DNA of 64,000 bases from DATJPW01 sp963752855 (GCA_963752855.1 CAVVZX010000006.1:89742-153741); one strand, 5' to 3'. Positions 30,709 through 40,012 are shown, numbered from the stretch's first letter. Notes: generated by a model not told the origin, from the sequence alone. A program made the numbers and translations.

Positions 30709-31190
30709 TCTTACCTCCATTTATTTACTGAGGCCCGTTATTAAACAGGCCACTCGACCAACAGCGGCAGGAGCAAAATTTCAGGCGGATTGTCTCCTCC
30801 TGACATCTTTTGTCCCGATCTTGGATGCAAATTTAAGGTTCGCATTGCAAAATTAATTGGTTATTAAATAGATAAAAAGAGGTCAATTGAATCGAAAAAA
30901 TGGCGCCCGCGCCCGAATCCCTGATCACCACACCCGTCCTCGAAAGCATCACTGCCGAGTCCGAATAATAGCTCACTTGAACGCACATCGGCCTGAAAGT
31001 GTGGCGCCAAATGGCGAAGTCAGATCAAAGTCCAAATTCTCCGCCATTCAACCCGCAAGACATTTGTTCTCTATGGTGAACCGCACGCGTAAAATATCGC
31101 GATGAGGATTCAACCGTTTCAGCCCGTCATTTCCACGACAAACGACACTCTAGCGCATAGGACGCGTTAAGTCAAAGAGATTTGTAATCT

Positions 31191-31252
31191 GAAAAATGAT
31201 CAAGAATCTAACCCTTGACCTGTCCACTGAGCGGCCAATTGAAGCGCAGGTC
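31191..31252 (+). repeat. Direct repeat, copy 1
   Basis: This ~62-base unit contains CCACTGAGCGG and the exact 20-mer at 31231-31250 that recurs in copy 2, 142 bases downstream. Similarity resumes at GCGAACAGG (31263 onward). Confidence 0.75.
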
Positions 31253-31332
31253 GTTCTCTCCGGCGAACAGGTTCCTCATAAGGAACATTTAGCACGGACA
31301 CGCTATTTCGTCAAGGCAAAAAGCTCGCTTGT

Positions 31333-31393
31333 GAAAAATAATCAGGAGCCTGAGCCTTGAACTGTCCACTGTGCGGCCAATTGAAGCGCAGGC
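31333..31393 (+). repeat. Direct repeat, copy 2
   Basis: This is the second copy of the 31191-31252 unit, with the identical 20-mer at 31373-31392 and about 85% identity overall by eye. It also ends in a GCGAACAGG word (31422 onward). There are only two copies, so it is not a CRISPR array. Confidence 0.75.
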
Positions 31394-31574
31394 TCGAGCG
31401 AGACGACAAACGGGATCCTCAGCGAACAGGTGAACCTTCATGTAGTTGGTCAGACAATAGGCGTCACAGGGGTCAGGGTCAGAATCCGTAATTCTACTCC
31501 GGGGGCTCCGCAGAAGCTACGCCCGCCCAGGCTCCCGGATAACAAGTCGCTAGAACCTTCTGATAAGGGTGGCG

Positions 31575-32144
31575 CTATCTTGGAACAAAGCCTTTGCCGA
31601 TATTCCACGCGCGTCCCAGTGAATCCCCTAATCTCCAGTAGTTGTTGTTATGCATCGCAAAAATAATGGGTTTTATCTTCTGAATGTCAGGAAGCCCGTC
31701 CGTTAGATACTTGTCCTCTGCATACGCTTCCACTATTTCGCCAATAAAGATGTCGTTGGATCCACCCAAATCAATGGTTTGAACAACGCGGCATTCCAGA
31801 TTCAGAGGACACTCTTTTATCATGGGGGCTGTTTCCAACAAGCCGTAAAAAGCTTCGAACAATGTTGATTTATCAGTTCGTTTGCCCGAGTAGATCCCTA
31901 CGTAATCCGTAATCTCGACCATATCTTCAGAAGGAATATTTACGCTGAAGGTCTTGTTTTCCTTTATCCCGGCATTCGTATAATGAGTCTTGCCCATTGT
32001 GACAAACACCATAGGCGGTACGTGCTGAGCAATGCCGCAGTAGGCGATAGTAATATAATTCGGTTTTCCGTTTACAGTTGCCCCTACCAAGACTGTCGGC
32101 ATCGGATAAAGAAACGTTTTGGCCCCAATTGCAGATTTGTCCAT
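31575..32144 (-). CDS. Flavin reductase-like FMN-binding split-barrel protein (flavoredoxin type)
   Basis: The ~189-residue protein belongs to the FMN-binding split-barrel family typified by flavoredoxin. Signatures are PMPTVLVGATVNGKPNYITIAYCG, VFVTMGKTHYTNAGI, TFSVNIPSED and ECRVVQTIDLGGSNDIFIGEI. It probably carries electrons or reduces flavin in the cytoplasm. The ATG at 32144 is preferred because GGAG lies 8 bases upstream; a TTG two codons earlier is possible. It has no operon partner. Confidence 0.85.
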   Translation of the reverse strand: MDKSAIGAKTFLYPMPTVLVGATVNGKPNYITIAYCGIAQHVPPMVFVTMGKTHYTNAGIKENKTFSVNIPSEDMVEITDYVGIYSGKRTDKSTLFEAFYGLLETAPMIKECPLNLECRVVQTIDLGGSNDIFIGEIVEAYAEDKYLTDGLPDIQKIKPIIFAMHNNNYWRLGDSLGRAWNIGKGFVPR

Positions 32145-32705
32145 GATCAATGCTCCACGTTCGAGTTTATTACATCAGGTTACCGCGGCCCAGACTTGCC
32201 TCGGTCGATTGATCTCCGGCGCAGTCACAGTATAAGATATTATTCGCAGCTTAGAACCAAAAAATACATGGTCGGAATGCCGGGAACAACCACGAGACTC
32301 GAAGCTCCCGATCTTTCTTCGGATCGTTCGGAATCCCGGGCCAACTCAGGCTCCCTTTCCAGCAGTTCGAACGAGCGAAAAAACTTGCGTGACCTGCTTG
32401 AAAAGTGTTAGGTAATCGTGAGAAGGCTTAGCATCTCCATTCACTCCATGAAACTTTTGGGCCGATTAAACGGCCGTCGAGATATCTCCAGACAGAGAAT
32501 TGAGACCAAAAAATCCTCATTCATGGTCCCGCTTGGGCCGTGGCGCACAACCCATGGCGCTTGAAGGAAGCCAAGCGGCCTGACAGGCGAATGCATCCGG
32601 TTTCTGATCTTTCTTTAACTTTGGGGTCGGAAACAGCCAGAAGCGCCGAAGAAGACACAAGCAAACATGACTTCTCACATAATCGGGACAAGGAGGTGTT
32701 TGGCC
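32145..32705. other. 561-base gap without a clear gene
   Basis: The divergent gap between the flavin reductase and PstS-like genes should contain both promoters. I see no strong hexamer pair, no terminator and no convincing small gene. A Ser-rich frame ending at 32411 looks like chance. Confidence 0.5.
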
Positions 32706-33548
32706 ATGAACAGAATCGCTATGACAATTGCTTTGATGTGCATGGTGGTGGTTCTCGTCGGTGCAATTGGTCCTGAAGCCGGGGCGCAACAAAAGCAGTT
32801 AGTGGTTGTCAGGGGAGACGCGGCCGTGGCTCACTTGATGGACGACCTTGCACAATCTTTCATGAGGGACCACTCCGACTACTCGATTGTGGTCAGCGGA
32901 GGCGCCGCTTCCGGCGCTGTGGAAGCTCTTTTGGCGGGAGAGGCGCAAGTCTGGATGTCCGCACAGAAGATGAGCCCGGATGACGAGAAACTGGCCGAAG
33001 CCAAAGGCGTTATGCTGGTTTCCCGCTTAGTAGACTGGGAAGGCCTTGCGCTAATTTGCCATCCATCAAACCCTGTGGAAAAACTAACCCTGGACCAGGT
33101 GCGGGATTTGTTTACCGGGAAAATCGCGAATTGGTCTCAGGTGAAAGGGAAGAACGCCAAAGTCGACCTGGTGGTTATAGAAACCCCCAGATCCGGCATG
33201 GGAACGTATTTCAACGAGACCGCGCTCGAAAAAAACCCTGTTTCCCCTTCGGCTCGTATACTGAGATACTTTAAGAACGTTGTCGCAGATGTGGCCAAGG
33301 ACCCGAACGCCATCGGCTATGCGCCCATCAGGTTCGTGGAACTGGCCAAGGGGAAAGACGATGTGAAAGTTTTGGCTGTCGCGAGAAGCGAGCTTCATAT
33401 GTATGTTGTTCCTTCCATACAGACGATCAAGGACAGATCTTATCTCCTCATTACGCCGCTTTTCCTATTCTATGACGAGAACGCGAAATTAACCGGGCCG
33501 AAGACTTTCGTGGATTATTGTATGCAAAAGCGCTTGCTGGGCCGGTGA
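32706..33548 (+). CDS. PstS-like periplasmic substrate-binding protein
   Basis: The ~280-residue protein has a signal peptide (MNRIAMTIALMCMVVVLVG, cleaved near GAQ) and a PBP-like domain of the phosphate-binding type. Features are LVVVRGDAAVAHLMDDLAQSF, VVSGGAASGAVEALLAGEAQV, the LTLDQVRDLFTGKIANWSQV stretch found in many PstS proteins, and PRSGMGTYF. No PstCAB or other permease is adjacent, so the transported anion is uncertain and the protein may act as a sensor. AAGGAGGTG gives a strong ribosome-binding site 8 bases before the ATG at 32706. Confidence 0.8.
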   Translation: MNRIAMTIALMCMVVVLVGAIGPEAGAQQKQLVVVRGDAAVAHLMDDLAQSFMRDHSDYSIVVSGGAASGAVEALLAGEAQVWMSAQKMSPDDEKLAEAKGVMLVSRLVDWEGLALICHPSNPVEKLTLDQVRDLFTGKIANWSQVKGKNAKVDLVVIETPRSGMGTYFNETALEKNPVSPSARILRYFKNVVADVAKDPNAIGYAPIRFVELAKGKDDVKVLAVARSELHMYVVPSIQTIKDRSYLLITPLFLFYDENAKLTGPKTFVDYCMQKRLLGR

Positions 33549-33687
33549 CAAACGCGGAATCAAAGTCAAATGGCTTATGAATAGTCCAGACCTGTACAAG
33601 GCCACGCATCATACCGAGCGGTGACCGTGTACAGGACTTATAAGCTAAAATGGATTCCTAAGATATCGCGAATTAGGAGGACGACAG

Positions 33688-34642
33688 ATGAAACGGACGA
33701 TCTTATTGTTTCTAGCATGCGCGGGATTCCTGGTGGCAGGCGGAGTGATGACAGAAGTGAGCGCAGTGGAAAGAAAAATCGTTGTCATGTGGGTCGGCAA
33801 CGTCCCACAGGCCCACGGATCTTATTTTGGGGTTTCTCCCGAAACTGAGGGAACTGGCCCCTGACATGCAGGTGAAGCTGCACCGGCAGCTAAAGAGCAT
33901 GGATGAAGCGGAAGCAATCTTTCATGAGTCGGAGAAAACAATGGACGGCATAGTTTTTCTTGACTCCACGGGGGCGGAGTTTCTGGCAACCGCCAATCCA
34001 AAGATTCCGTGCTTTGTAGGAGCCACAAATAACCCTGTCGATCTGGGCGTCATGAAATCTCTCGAGGCTCCCGAAGGAAAGGTCACCGGCGTTACGTACT
34101 ATATTCCATATAACAAACGGTTCGATATCATCATGCAGCTGTTCCCTAACATAAAACGCGTGGGGCTGGTGGTGGAGTTGGCTGACCCCAGTGGATTAAT
34201 CGAGCAGCAGGAGACGCGATCGCAATGCGCGCGAATCGGCCTGAAATACAGTGACGTGGTTGCTTCCGATCTCAAAACGTTGGTAGCGGAAACAAATCAG
34301 CTTGCCGACAATGTAGATTTAATTATCATTAGCAACACACGGCTTGCGATGGAATTCACGACGAGTCTGCTCCCCATGGCTAACACTAAGAAAATCCCCG
34401 TGTTTTCCTACGCGAGTGAACCGGTGAAACAGGGCGTCCTTGCGGGGATGGGAGTGGATGAAGCCAAGCTCGGCGCCATGCTTGCACAATCGGTGGTTGA
34501 TGTGCTTGTCAATCGAAAGCCGATTTCAAGTGTACCAGTCAAAATGGACCCGGACCCGACGATATGCATTAACGAAGGAATGATGAAAAGCCTTGGACTC
34601 AAATTTCCGGACGCTATTTTGAAAAAAGCCGTATTTTACTGA
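33688..34642 (+). CDS. ABC-type substrate-binding protein (ABC_sub_bind/TrpX-like), frameshifted
   Basis: The ATG at 33688, behind TTAGGAGGACGACAG, begins a signal peptide (MKRTILLFLACAGFLVAGG). After IVVMWVG the frame breaks near 33800-33830 and continues LILGFLPKLRELAPDMQVKL in the next frame. Family features are DGIVFLDSTGAEFL, VTGVTYYIPYNKRFDIIMQLFPN, RVGLVVELADPSG and PVFSYASEPVKQGVLAGMG, which match the PF04392 type of periplasmic binding protein. No permease or ATPase is adjacent. The pairing with the upstream PstS-like gene suggests co-expression. Confidence 0.8.
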
Positions 34643-34809
34643 TTACACAGCGCCAGCGAATTGGTAAGGGGGCTATCGGGCCGCCGGCCCACTGACTCCG
34701 TTAACCTTTTCATCTATCTCAGATCATCTCCGATGCCAAGTTGACAGCATCCCAATACGTTTGTTAGCATTCGCTCCTCGTAGCATTCATTTAGAGAGGT
34801 GTACCAGCC

Positions 34810-35736
34810 ATGGCCGATATCGAAGGACTGAGAGAAGCGAAGGATGTGAAGATCTCAGGAACAGGGAGCGCAGCAGGTTTCCATTTGAAGGGATCAGCTC
34901 ACCTGGACTGGGGAATGAAAAACCGCATGTCGCGGATAATTAAACCGGACACCGGCCGCACGGTTATGTTGGCCGTGGATCACGGATACTTTCAGGGGCC
35001 CACATCCGGCCTGGAAGTGATGGAGAAGACACTCGAACCTCTGATTCCATACGCGGATTGCCTGATGCTCACCAGAGGCATTCTTCGCACATCAGTGCCG
35101 CCGGGCTGTCAGACTCCGATTGTGTTGAGAGTATCGGGTGGTCAAAGCGTCCTGACTGAACTGTCCAATGAAACTTGGAACGTGGACGTGGATGATTGCA
35201 TTCGATTAAATGCGGCGGGGATGGCTTTTTCCATTTATGTCGGCGCTCAGCATGAGCACCAGACCCTGGTTGCTTTCTCGGACCTGATAGACGCCGGGTA
35301 CGCGGCAGGAATCCCTGTGCTGGCCGTTACCGCCGTGGGCCGGGAAATGGCTCGGGATGCGAGGTATCTGAGCCTATCCAGCAGGATAGCCGCGGAAATG
35401 GGCGCCAATATCGTCAAAACGTACTATTGCCAAAACTTTACAAAAGTGACCGGGACCTGTCCGGTTCCAATCGTCATGGCCGGCGGAAAAAAGCTCCCCG
35501 AATTGGAAGCGCTCGAAATGGCCTTCAAAGCTGTTTCCGAAGGAGCTGTCGGTGTCGATATGGGGCGCAACATCTTTCAGTCCGATTCCCCGGTGGGAAT
35601 GATCAAGGCTGTTCGAGCCGTGGTTCATTACAATGAAAAACCGAAAACAGCCCTCAAGATTTACGAGGATGAGAAGAAAGCTTCGAAAGCTCCGAAGGTG
35701 AAGGCCAAAGCTTCCAAGCCTAAGTCACGGAAATAA
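34810..35736 (+). CDS. LsrF-type class I aldolase/thiolase (DeoC/FbaB family)
   Basis: The 308-residue protein is close to LsrF, the 3-hydroxy-5-phosphonooxypentane-2,4-dione thiolase of AI-2 breakdown. Shared stretches are LDWGMKNRMSRI, VMLAVDHGYFQGPTSGLE, LMLTRGILRTSVPPG, AAEMGANIVKTYY with the Schiff-base Lys, VPIVMAGGKKLPE and GVDMGRNIFQSD. The Lys-rich tail is an extension. No other lsr gene is nearby, so it may instead act as a related sugar-phosphate aldolase. The zinc dehydrogenase gene follows in the same direction. Confidence 0.85.
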   Translation: MADIEGLREAKDVKISGTGSAAGFHLKGSAHLDWGMKNRMSRIIKPDTGRTVMLAVDHGYFQGPTSGLEVMEKTLEPLIPYADCLMLTRGILRTSVPPGCQTPIVLRVSGGQSVLTELSNETWNVDVDDCIRLNAAGMAFSIYVGAQHEHQTLVAFSDLIDAGYAAGIPVLAVTAVGREMARDARYLSLSSRIAAEMGANIVKTYYCQNFTKVTGTCPVPIVMAGGKKLPELEALEMAFKAVSEGAVGVDMGRNIFQSDSPVGMIKAVRAVVHYNEKPKTALKIYEDEKKASKAPKVKAKASKPKSRK

Positions 35737-35870
35737 TCCCGCTTGGTAAGCGGCTGCGGCCATACGGCTGGGAACACGGGCGCCTTGCAGTGGAGACCGG
35801 CGTCTCGCCGATCCTCCACAAAGGGCGCATGCCTGTACGTCCCCATAGTGGAAAGTTTCAGGACGGTTCA

Positions 35871-36905
35871 ATGAAAGTCGCAATGTATTATAACAACAAG
35901 GATATCAGGATCCAGCAGATGGATATACCTCGCATAGGGCCTGATGAACTTCTTGTTAAGGTGTGGGCGAGTGGTATTTGCGGTAGTGACGTGCTTGAAT
36001 GGTATCGGGTCCCCAAGGCCCCCCTTGTGCTCGGGCATGAAATAGCCGGGGAGATAGTCGAAGTCGGTCGCGATGTTTCGCGCTGGAAAAAGGGCGATCG
36101 GGTCTTTGTTTCGCATCATGTGCCGTGTAACATGTGCCGTTACTGTGTCGCTGGGCATCATTCGGTGTGCGACACGCTGGCTTCCACCAATTTTGACCCG
36201 GGCGGGTTCAGCGAATATCTGCGTGTCCCGGCGATCAATGTGAGGAACGGCGTTTACGAGTTGCCGGCGCAAATGTCGTATGATCAAGCCGTATTCATCG
36301 AGCCGCTTGCTTGCGTCTTTCGCGGCCAGCAACACGCGGGGTGGGCGCCGGGGAGGCGAGTGGCGATATTTGGGGCAGGTATCGCCGGGCTGCTTCACGT
36401 GCAGTTAGCAAAGATCGCGGGCGCGTCTCGAATCATGGCTGTCGATATTAATCCCCGGAGGCTGGCCGCAGCGGCCGAGCTGGGCGCGGACATCACCCTT
36501 CCGGCAGGCGACGATCTCTTGGAGCGGTTGAAAGAGAATAACGACGGCCGGCTCGCGGAGTTGGTCATTGTTTCTACAGGAGCGCCGCAAGCTATTCAGC
36601 AGGGTTTTAAAGCGGTGGATCGAGGAGGGACTATACTATTTTTCGCTCCTTCGGATCCCGGGGCAAAGATTGATATGCCGTTCAACGAACTCTGGCGACA
36701 AGAAATCACTATGACTTCCGCATATGCAGGTAGCCCACGTGACATTCAAAAAGCCATAGAACTCATTTCATCGGGAAAAATAAACGTAAACGACATGATC
36801 ACGCATCGTCTGCCGCTGGAAAAGACCGCGGACGGATTTGCTCTCGTCGCTGAGGCCGCGGAATCCATAAAGGTTATAATCGAGCCCCATGTATCAGCTC
36901 ATTGA
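35871..36905 (+). CDS. Zinc-dependent medium-chain alcohol/polyol dehydrogenase
   Basis: The 344-residue MDR enzyme is of the sorbitol/threonine dehydrogenase type. The catalytic zinc ligands are in ASGICGSDV and LGHEIAGEIVEVG. The structural zinc site is PCNMCRYCVAGHHSVC. The Rossmann motif is IFGAGIAGLLHVQLAK with VDIN downstream, which suggests NAD. I chose the ATG at 35871 because MKVAMYYNNKDIR is the usual N-terminus; the open frame extends upstream without homology. It follows the LsrF-type gene by 134 bases and probably forms a sugar-catabolic pair with it. Confidence 0.9.
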   Translation: MKVAMYYNNKDIRIQQMDIPRIGPDELLVKVWASGICGSDVLEWYRVPKAPLVLGHEIAGEIVEVGRDVSRWKKGDRVFVSHHVPCNMCRYCVAGHHSVCDTLASTNFDPGGFSEYLRVPAINVRNGVYELPAQMSYDQAVFIEPLACVFRGQQHAGWAPGRRVAIFGAGIAGLLHVQLAKIAGASRIMAVDINPRRLAAAAELGADITLPAGDDLLERLKENNDGRLAELVIVSTGAPQAIQQGFKAVDRGGTILFFAPSDPGAKIDMPFNELWRQEITMTSAYAGSPRDIQKAIELISSGKINVNDMITHRLPLEKTADGFALVAEAAESIKVIIEPHVSAH

Positions 36906-37003
36906 GGAAATTGGCATTTGCTTTTGCAGAAATCCACAAATTGTTTGACCAGAGGGCTGGGGGAAGCGGAATCCCAATATAAATAAAGACGTCGTCTGCT
37001 CAT
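36899..37003 (-). CDS. Possible 34-residue small protein with a strong ribosome-binding site
   Basis: The open frame runs from MSRRRLYLYWD to KSKCQFPQ. A textbook AAGGAGG lies 5-6 bases upstream of the ATG. It overlaps the 3' end of the convergent dehydrogenase gene by 7 bases. The segment SPLVKQFVDFCKSK looks like a helix. No family is recognised. Only the ribosome-binding site and length support it. Confidence 0.4.
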   Translation of the reverse strand: MSRRRLYLYWDSASPSPLVKQFVDFCKSKCQFPQ

Positions 37004-37189
37004 GAATTCCTCCTTAGTGTGCCCCCCAGGGAGGTTATGACCCGAAATTTCAGATCCGGAGAGAACTGACCAAGGATTGCCGCGGATTTCCAATAAAAAG
37101 TAGTTCCTGACCGGCAATAATTGTCATGCGGGAATTTGGAACAACCGAATGCGAATCAAGACCGGATTGTCACTCAGTGAATAGCGAGT

Positions 37190-37765
37190 CTAAAGGCCAA
37201 GGCGATCGCTTATCGATCCCATGGCGTTGAGGCTGAGGTCGATAAAATCGTCCAGACTCAACCCTATCTCTTGGCAAAGAAGTATATGGTCTCGATTCAC
37301 AGACCGGGCAAATTCTTTTGCCTTCATTCGTTTCTTGACCGACTTGGGTTTTAGAGAGGATATCTTCTTGTCCGGGTTGACCAGCGTCGCGGCCACTATC
37401 ATGCCAGTCATGGTCTCCGCTGCCGTGAGCGCCCAGTGAACAGGTTGACTTCGAGTCAGTCCCAAGTTACCTGCGTTGTGATACTTTATGGCCTCGGGTA
37501 TCGAGGGATCAACGCCTTTCTCGAGCAGGACCTGCTCGGTCACGAGCGTATGTTTGTCCATTTTGTCACGGGTCTCGTTATAATCTATGTCGTGCAACAG
37601 TCCTACCAGCCCCCACATTTCCGGGTCTTCGCCAAAGCGGGGCGCCAGAGACCGCATTATGGCCTCGGTCGCGAGGCTGTGCTTGCGCAACGCATCGGTC
37701 TCAAGGTATTGCTCCATCAATTCCACAGCTTCTTCGCGTGATATTCCCCATTTTGAGGTTGTCAT
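37190..37765 (-). CDS. HD-domain hydrolase
   Basis: The ~191-residue protein begins MTTSKWGISREEA at 37765, with AAGGAG about 11 bases upstream. HD-superfamily metal residues are visible: a His in LRKHSLATEAIM, LLHDIDYNET carrying the HD dyad, and later KYHNAGNLGL. Proteins of this group (COG2316) are predicted phosphohydrolases, but no substrate is known. It is divergent from the IscS-like gene. Confidence 0.82.
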   Translation of the reverse strand: MTTSKWGISREEAVELMEQYLETDALRKHSLATEAIMRSLAPRFGEDPEMWGLVGLLHDIDYNETRDKMDKHTLVTEQVLLEKGVDPSIPEAIKYHNAGNLGLTRSQPVHWALTAAETMTGMIVAATLVNPDKKISSLKPKSVKKRMKAKEFARSVNRDHILLCQEIGLSLDDFIDLSLNAMGSISDRLGL

Positions 37766-37948
37766 GCGGTCTTTCGCTCCTTCGGGTCTACACGTAACTG
37801 TTGTTGAGAGAGAAGCTTCAGCCTCGGCGCTATTCGTTCGAAGAACTGCTACGCAGGAATACTCTATCAGCGGTCGGTTCCAAAAGGAAACACACATTTT
37901 TTAACACAGTCGGTCCGTCCGCACAACCCCGAAATCCAATGACCGGCG

Positions 37949-37977
37949 TTGACATTGACTACCTATGTTATTAAGTT
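37949..37977 (+). promoter_or_regulatory. sigma70-like promoter of the IscS-like/IscU-like pair
   Basis: TTGACA (37949-37954), a 17-base spacer and TAAGTT (37972-37977) lie 58 bases before the ATG. No IscR-type operator was recognised. Confidence 0.45.
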
Positions 37978-38035
37978 AAGCTCATCTTAGTAGGATCGCG
38001 AATTTCAACTGAAACCGTTTTTCAAGGGACGACCT

Positions 38036-39220
38036 ATGAGAACCATCAATATGGATCATGTGGCCGCGTCGCCGCTCCTTCCGGAGGTTGTCGATGCGAT
38101 GATGCCGTTCCTGACGGAAAAATACGGCAATCCTTCCAGTATGCACAGCGTCGGCGAAGCGGTCTCGGACTCTATCGAGGAGGCCAGAGCCAAGGTAGCG
38201 GCGCTCATAAACGCTCAGGAAGACGAAATCATTTTTACTTCCGGAGGGACTGAGGCCAACAACTGGGCATTAAAAGGCGCCGTACAAGCCAACAGGTCAC
38301 GAGGCAATCACCTGATAACTTCCTCCATAGAACATTTCTCAATCATGCACGCAATAAAGGCGCTGGAAAAACAGGGCATAGAAGTGACCCGACTGCCTGT
38401 TGACAATTATGGCGTGGTGGACCCCCAAGACGTTGAGAAGGCGATCACTCCTCAAACCGTTCTCATCTCGATTATGCATGCGAACAATGAAGTGGGGAGC
38501 ATTCAGCCGATTGAAGAAATAGGCAAGATCGCGCGAGAGCACAACATACCGTTCCATACCGATGCGGTCGCAACTGCGGGTGTTATACCAGTCGATGTGC
38601 AATCTTTGAACGTGGATTTTCTGTCCATGACCGCCAATCCCTTCTATGGGCCGTTCGGGGTTGGCGCTCTGTATGTCCGAAAAAAAGCCAAGATAGCCCC
38701 CTTGCTGGACGGCGGAATTCAAGAGCATGGACTGCGCGCAGGAACCGAAAACGTGCCGGGAATTATCGGTATGGGAAAAGCCGCCGAGATAGCCCCGGTT
38801 GACATGGATGCGCGCATAGCTCATCTTGTGCCCCTTAGGGACAGGTTGTTGAAAGAACTTCCGGAGGCCATAGAAGAAGTAGCCGTAGTGGGACATCCAA
38901 CCCGGCGACTCCCGGGCAACGTGAGTATCTTGGTGCGTTATGTGGAAGGCGAGGCCATGCTGCTGTTCCTTGATATGGACGGCGTGCTGATAGCCAGCGG
39001 TTCGGCCTGTATTTCTCGGTCGCTCAAAGTGTCGCACGTGATGCTGGCCATGGGCATTGATGCGGGCACTGCCCAGGGCTCTTTGCTATTCACCTTGGGC
39101 CGAGACAACACCGACCAGGATGTCGATGATGTGGTGAAAATTCTGCCGCCTATTGTCCAGAGGTTGCGAGATATGTCGCCTCTGTACAAGAGAAGCTCTA
39201 AGCAAAAGGCGATGGGCTAG
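38036..39220 (+). CDS. IscS/NifS-like protein lacking the PLP-binding lysine
   Basis: The 394-residue protein aligns end to end with cysteine desulfurase: MDHVAASPLLPEVV, SGGTEANNWALKGA, IMHANNEVGSIQPIEEI, FHTDAVATAG, and a normal Cys loop IASGSACISRSLKVSH. The segment that carries the Schiff-base Lys in IscS (GHK.YGPKG) reads MTANPFYGPFGVGALYV here. The Lys is replaced by Pro (codon 38639-38641) and the preceding His by Asn; the Gln that contacts PLP (DATQS) is Ala. The frame is intact, so this is not an indel artefact. It may be a sulfur-relay or scaffold partner, not a PLP desulfurase. The IscU-like gene follows 101 bases later. Confidence 0.9.
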   Translation: MRTINMDHVAASPLLPEVVDAMMPFLTEKYGNPSSMHSVGEAVSDSIEEARAKVAALINAQEDEIIFTSGGTEANNWALKGAVQANRSRGNHLITSSIEHFSIMHAIKALEKQGIEVTRLPVDNYGVVDPQDVEKAITPQTVLISIMHANNEVGSIQPIEEIGKIAREHNIPFHTDAVATAGVIPVDVQSLNVDFLSMTANPFYGPFGVGALYVRKKAKIAPLLDGGIQEHGLRAGTENVPGIIGMGKAAEIAPVDMDARIAHLVPLRDRLLKELPEAIEEVAVVGHPTRRLPGNVSILVRYVEGEAMLLFLDMDGVLIASGSACISRSLKVSHVMLAMGIDAGTAQGSLLFTLGRDNTDQDVDDVVKILPPIVQRLRDMSPLYKRSSKQKAMG

Positions 39221-39321
39221 CAGATTGGCCGAGGCCTGAAGGCCACTTTATAAAAATTCACGGCGCCGGTTGTTCAACACGAGGAAACAACAGGCAACCG
39301 GATCTCATGAGGGGTGAGGCA

Positions 39322-39807
39322 ATGTATAACGAAGTTGTAATGGATCATTTTAAGAATCCCCGCAATGTCGGGGAAATCCCGGATGCCGACGGTGTAGGTG
39401 AGGTGGGTAATCCGGCATGTGGCGACATCATGACCTTTTATATAAAGGTGAAGGACAACATCCTGGAAGATGTGAAATTCCAGACATTTGGTTGCGGCGC
39501 GGCGATTGCTGTGTCCAGTATGGTCAGCGAAATGGCTAAAGGGAAATCGCTCGAAGACGCCATGAAAATAACCAAGAACTCGGTGATTGAAGCCCTAAAT
39601 GGGTTGCCGAAACAGAAGCACCATTGTTCTAATCTTGGCGCGGATGCCCTGCAACGAGCCATCGAGGATTACCACGCCAAAATGGAAGGCAAAAAGTTCG
39701 AGAAACCTGAAGATCACCCGGACGCGTGCTCGTGTGCAATCTGCGATGTTGAGAACCCGGAAGAGGCGCCATATTGCGCAGCGGCCTGTCAGCGACCGAC
39801 AAAGTAG
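39322..39807 (+). CDS. IscU/NifU-type Fe-S scaffold with Cys-rich tail
   Basis: The ~161-residue protein begins MYNEVVMDHFKNPRNVGEI. It has the three scaffold Cys contexts: GNPACGDIM, FGCGAAIA and KHHCSNLGADAL; the Asp next to the first Cys is retained. After residue ~125 comes an extra acidic tail with CSCAIC and YCAAAC, five or six further Cys that ordinary IscU lacks and that might bind a metal or cluster. The ATG at 39322 is chosen because the IscU homology starts there. The upstream neighbour is the lysine-less IscS-like gene. Confidence 0.9.
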   Translation: MYNEVVMDHFKNPRNVGEIPDADGVGEVGNPACGDIMTFYIKVKDNILEDVKFQTFGCGAAIAVSSMVSEMAKGKSLEDAMKITKNSVIEALNGLPKQKHHCSNLGADALQRAIEDYHAKMEGKKFEKPEDHPDACSCAICDVENPEEAPYCAAACQRPTK

Positions 39808-40012
39808 AAGGGTGAGCGGCCACAGATAGTGGATTGCGGCTGGGGTCTGTTTCCGGTCGGTCATATTGTGTAGTTCCAACGGGTTATGCTGGCTCGGAAT
39901 TCTTATGCAAGACTTGCCCTCCAATAAGTATATTGTCTTGTGATAACAGAGATGTTGAACCAATAACATGTAATCCTGCATCACTTTTTGTTATTTTTTA
40001 ATTTAAAAAAGC

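Larger units (their letters stand above)
30709..31574. other. 866-base gap without a gene
   Basis: The dctP side (30830-30890) is AT-rich and probably holds the dctPQM promoter on the minus strand (TTGACC at 30886-30881, weak -10). The centre holds two direct repeats, listed separately. No coding region or known RNA was recognised. Confidence 0.6.

Noticed and set aside
26591..30720. Gene decay in the TRAP and desulfurase genes
   Set aside because: The breaks are single bases within conserved sequence and match the error pattern in the rest of the window.
31191..31393. CRISPR array
   Set aside because: There are only two imperfect repeats with one 80-base spacer and no cas genes.
38339..39037. 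Minus-strand 232-residue frame
   Set aside because: It lies wholly within the IscS-like gene and has no ribosome-binding site or family match.
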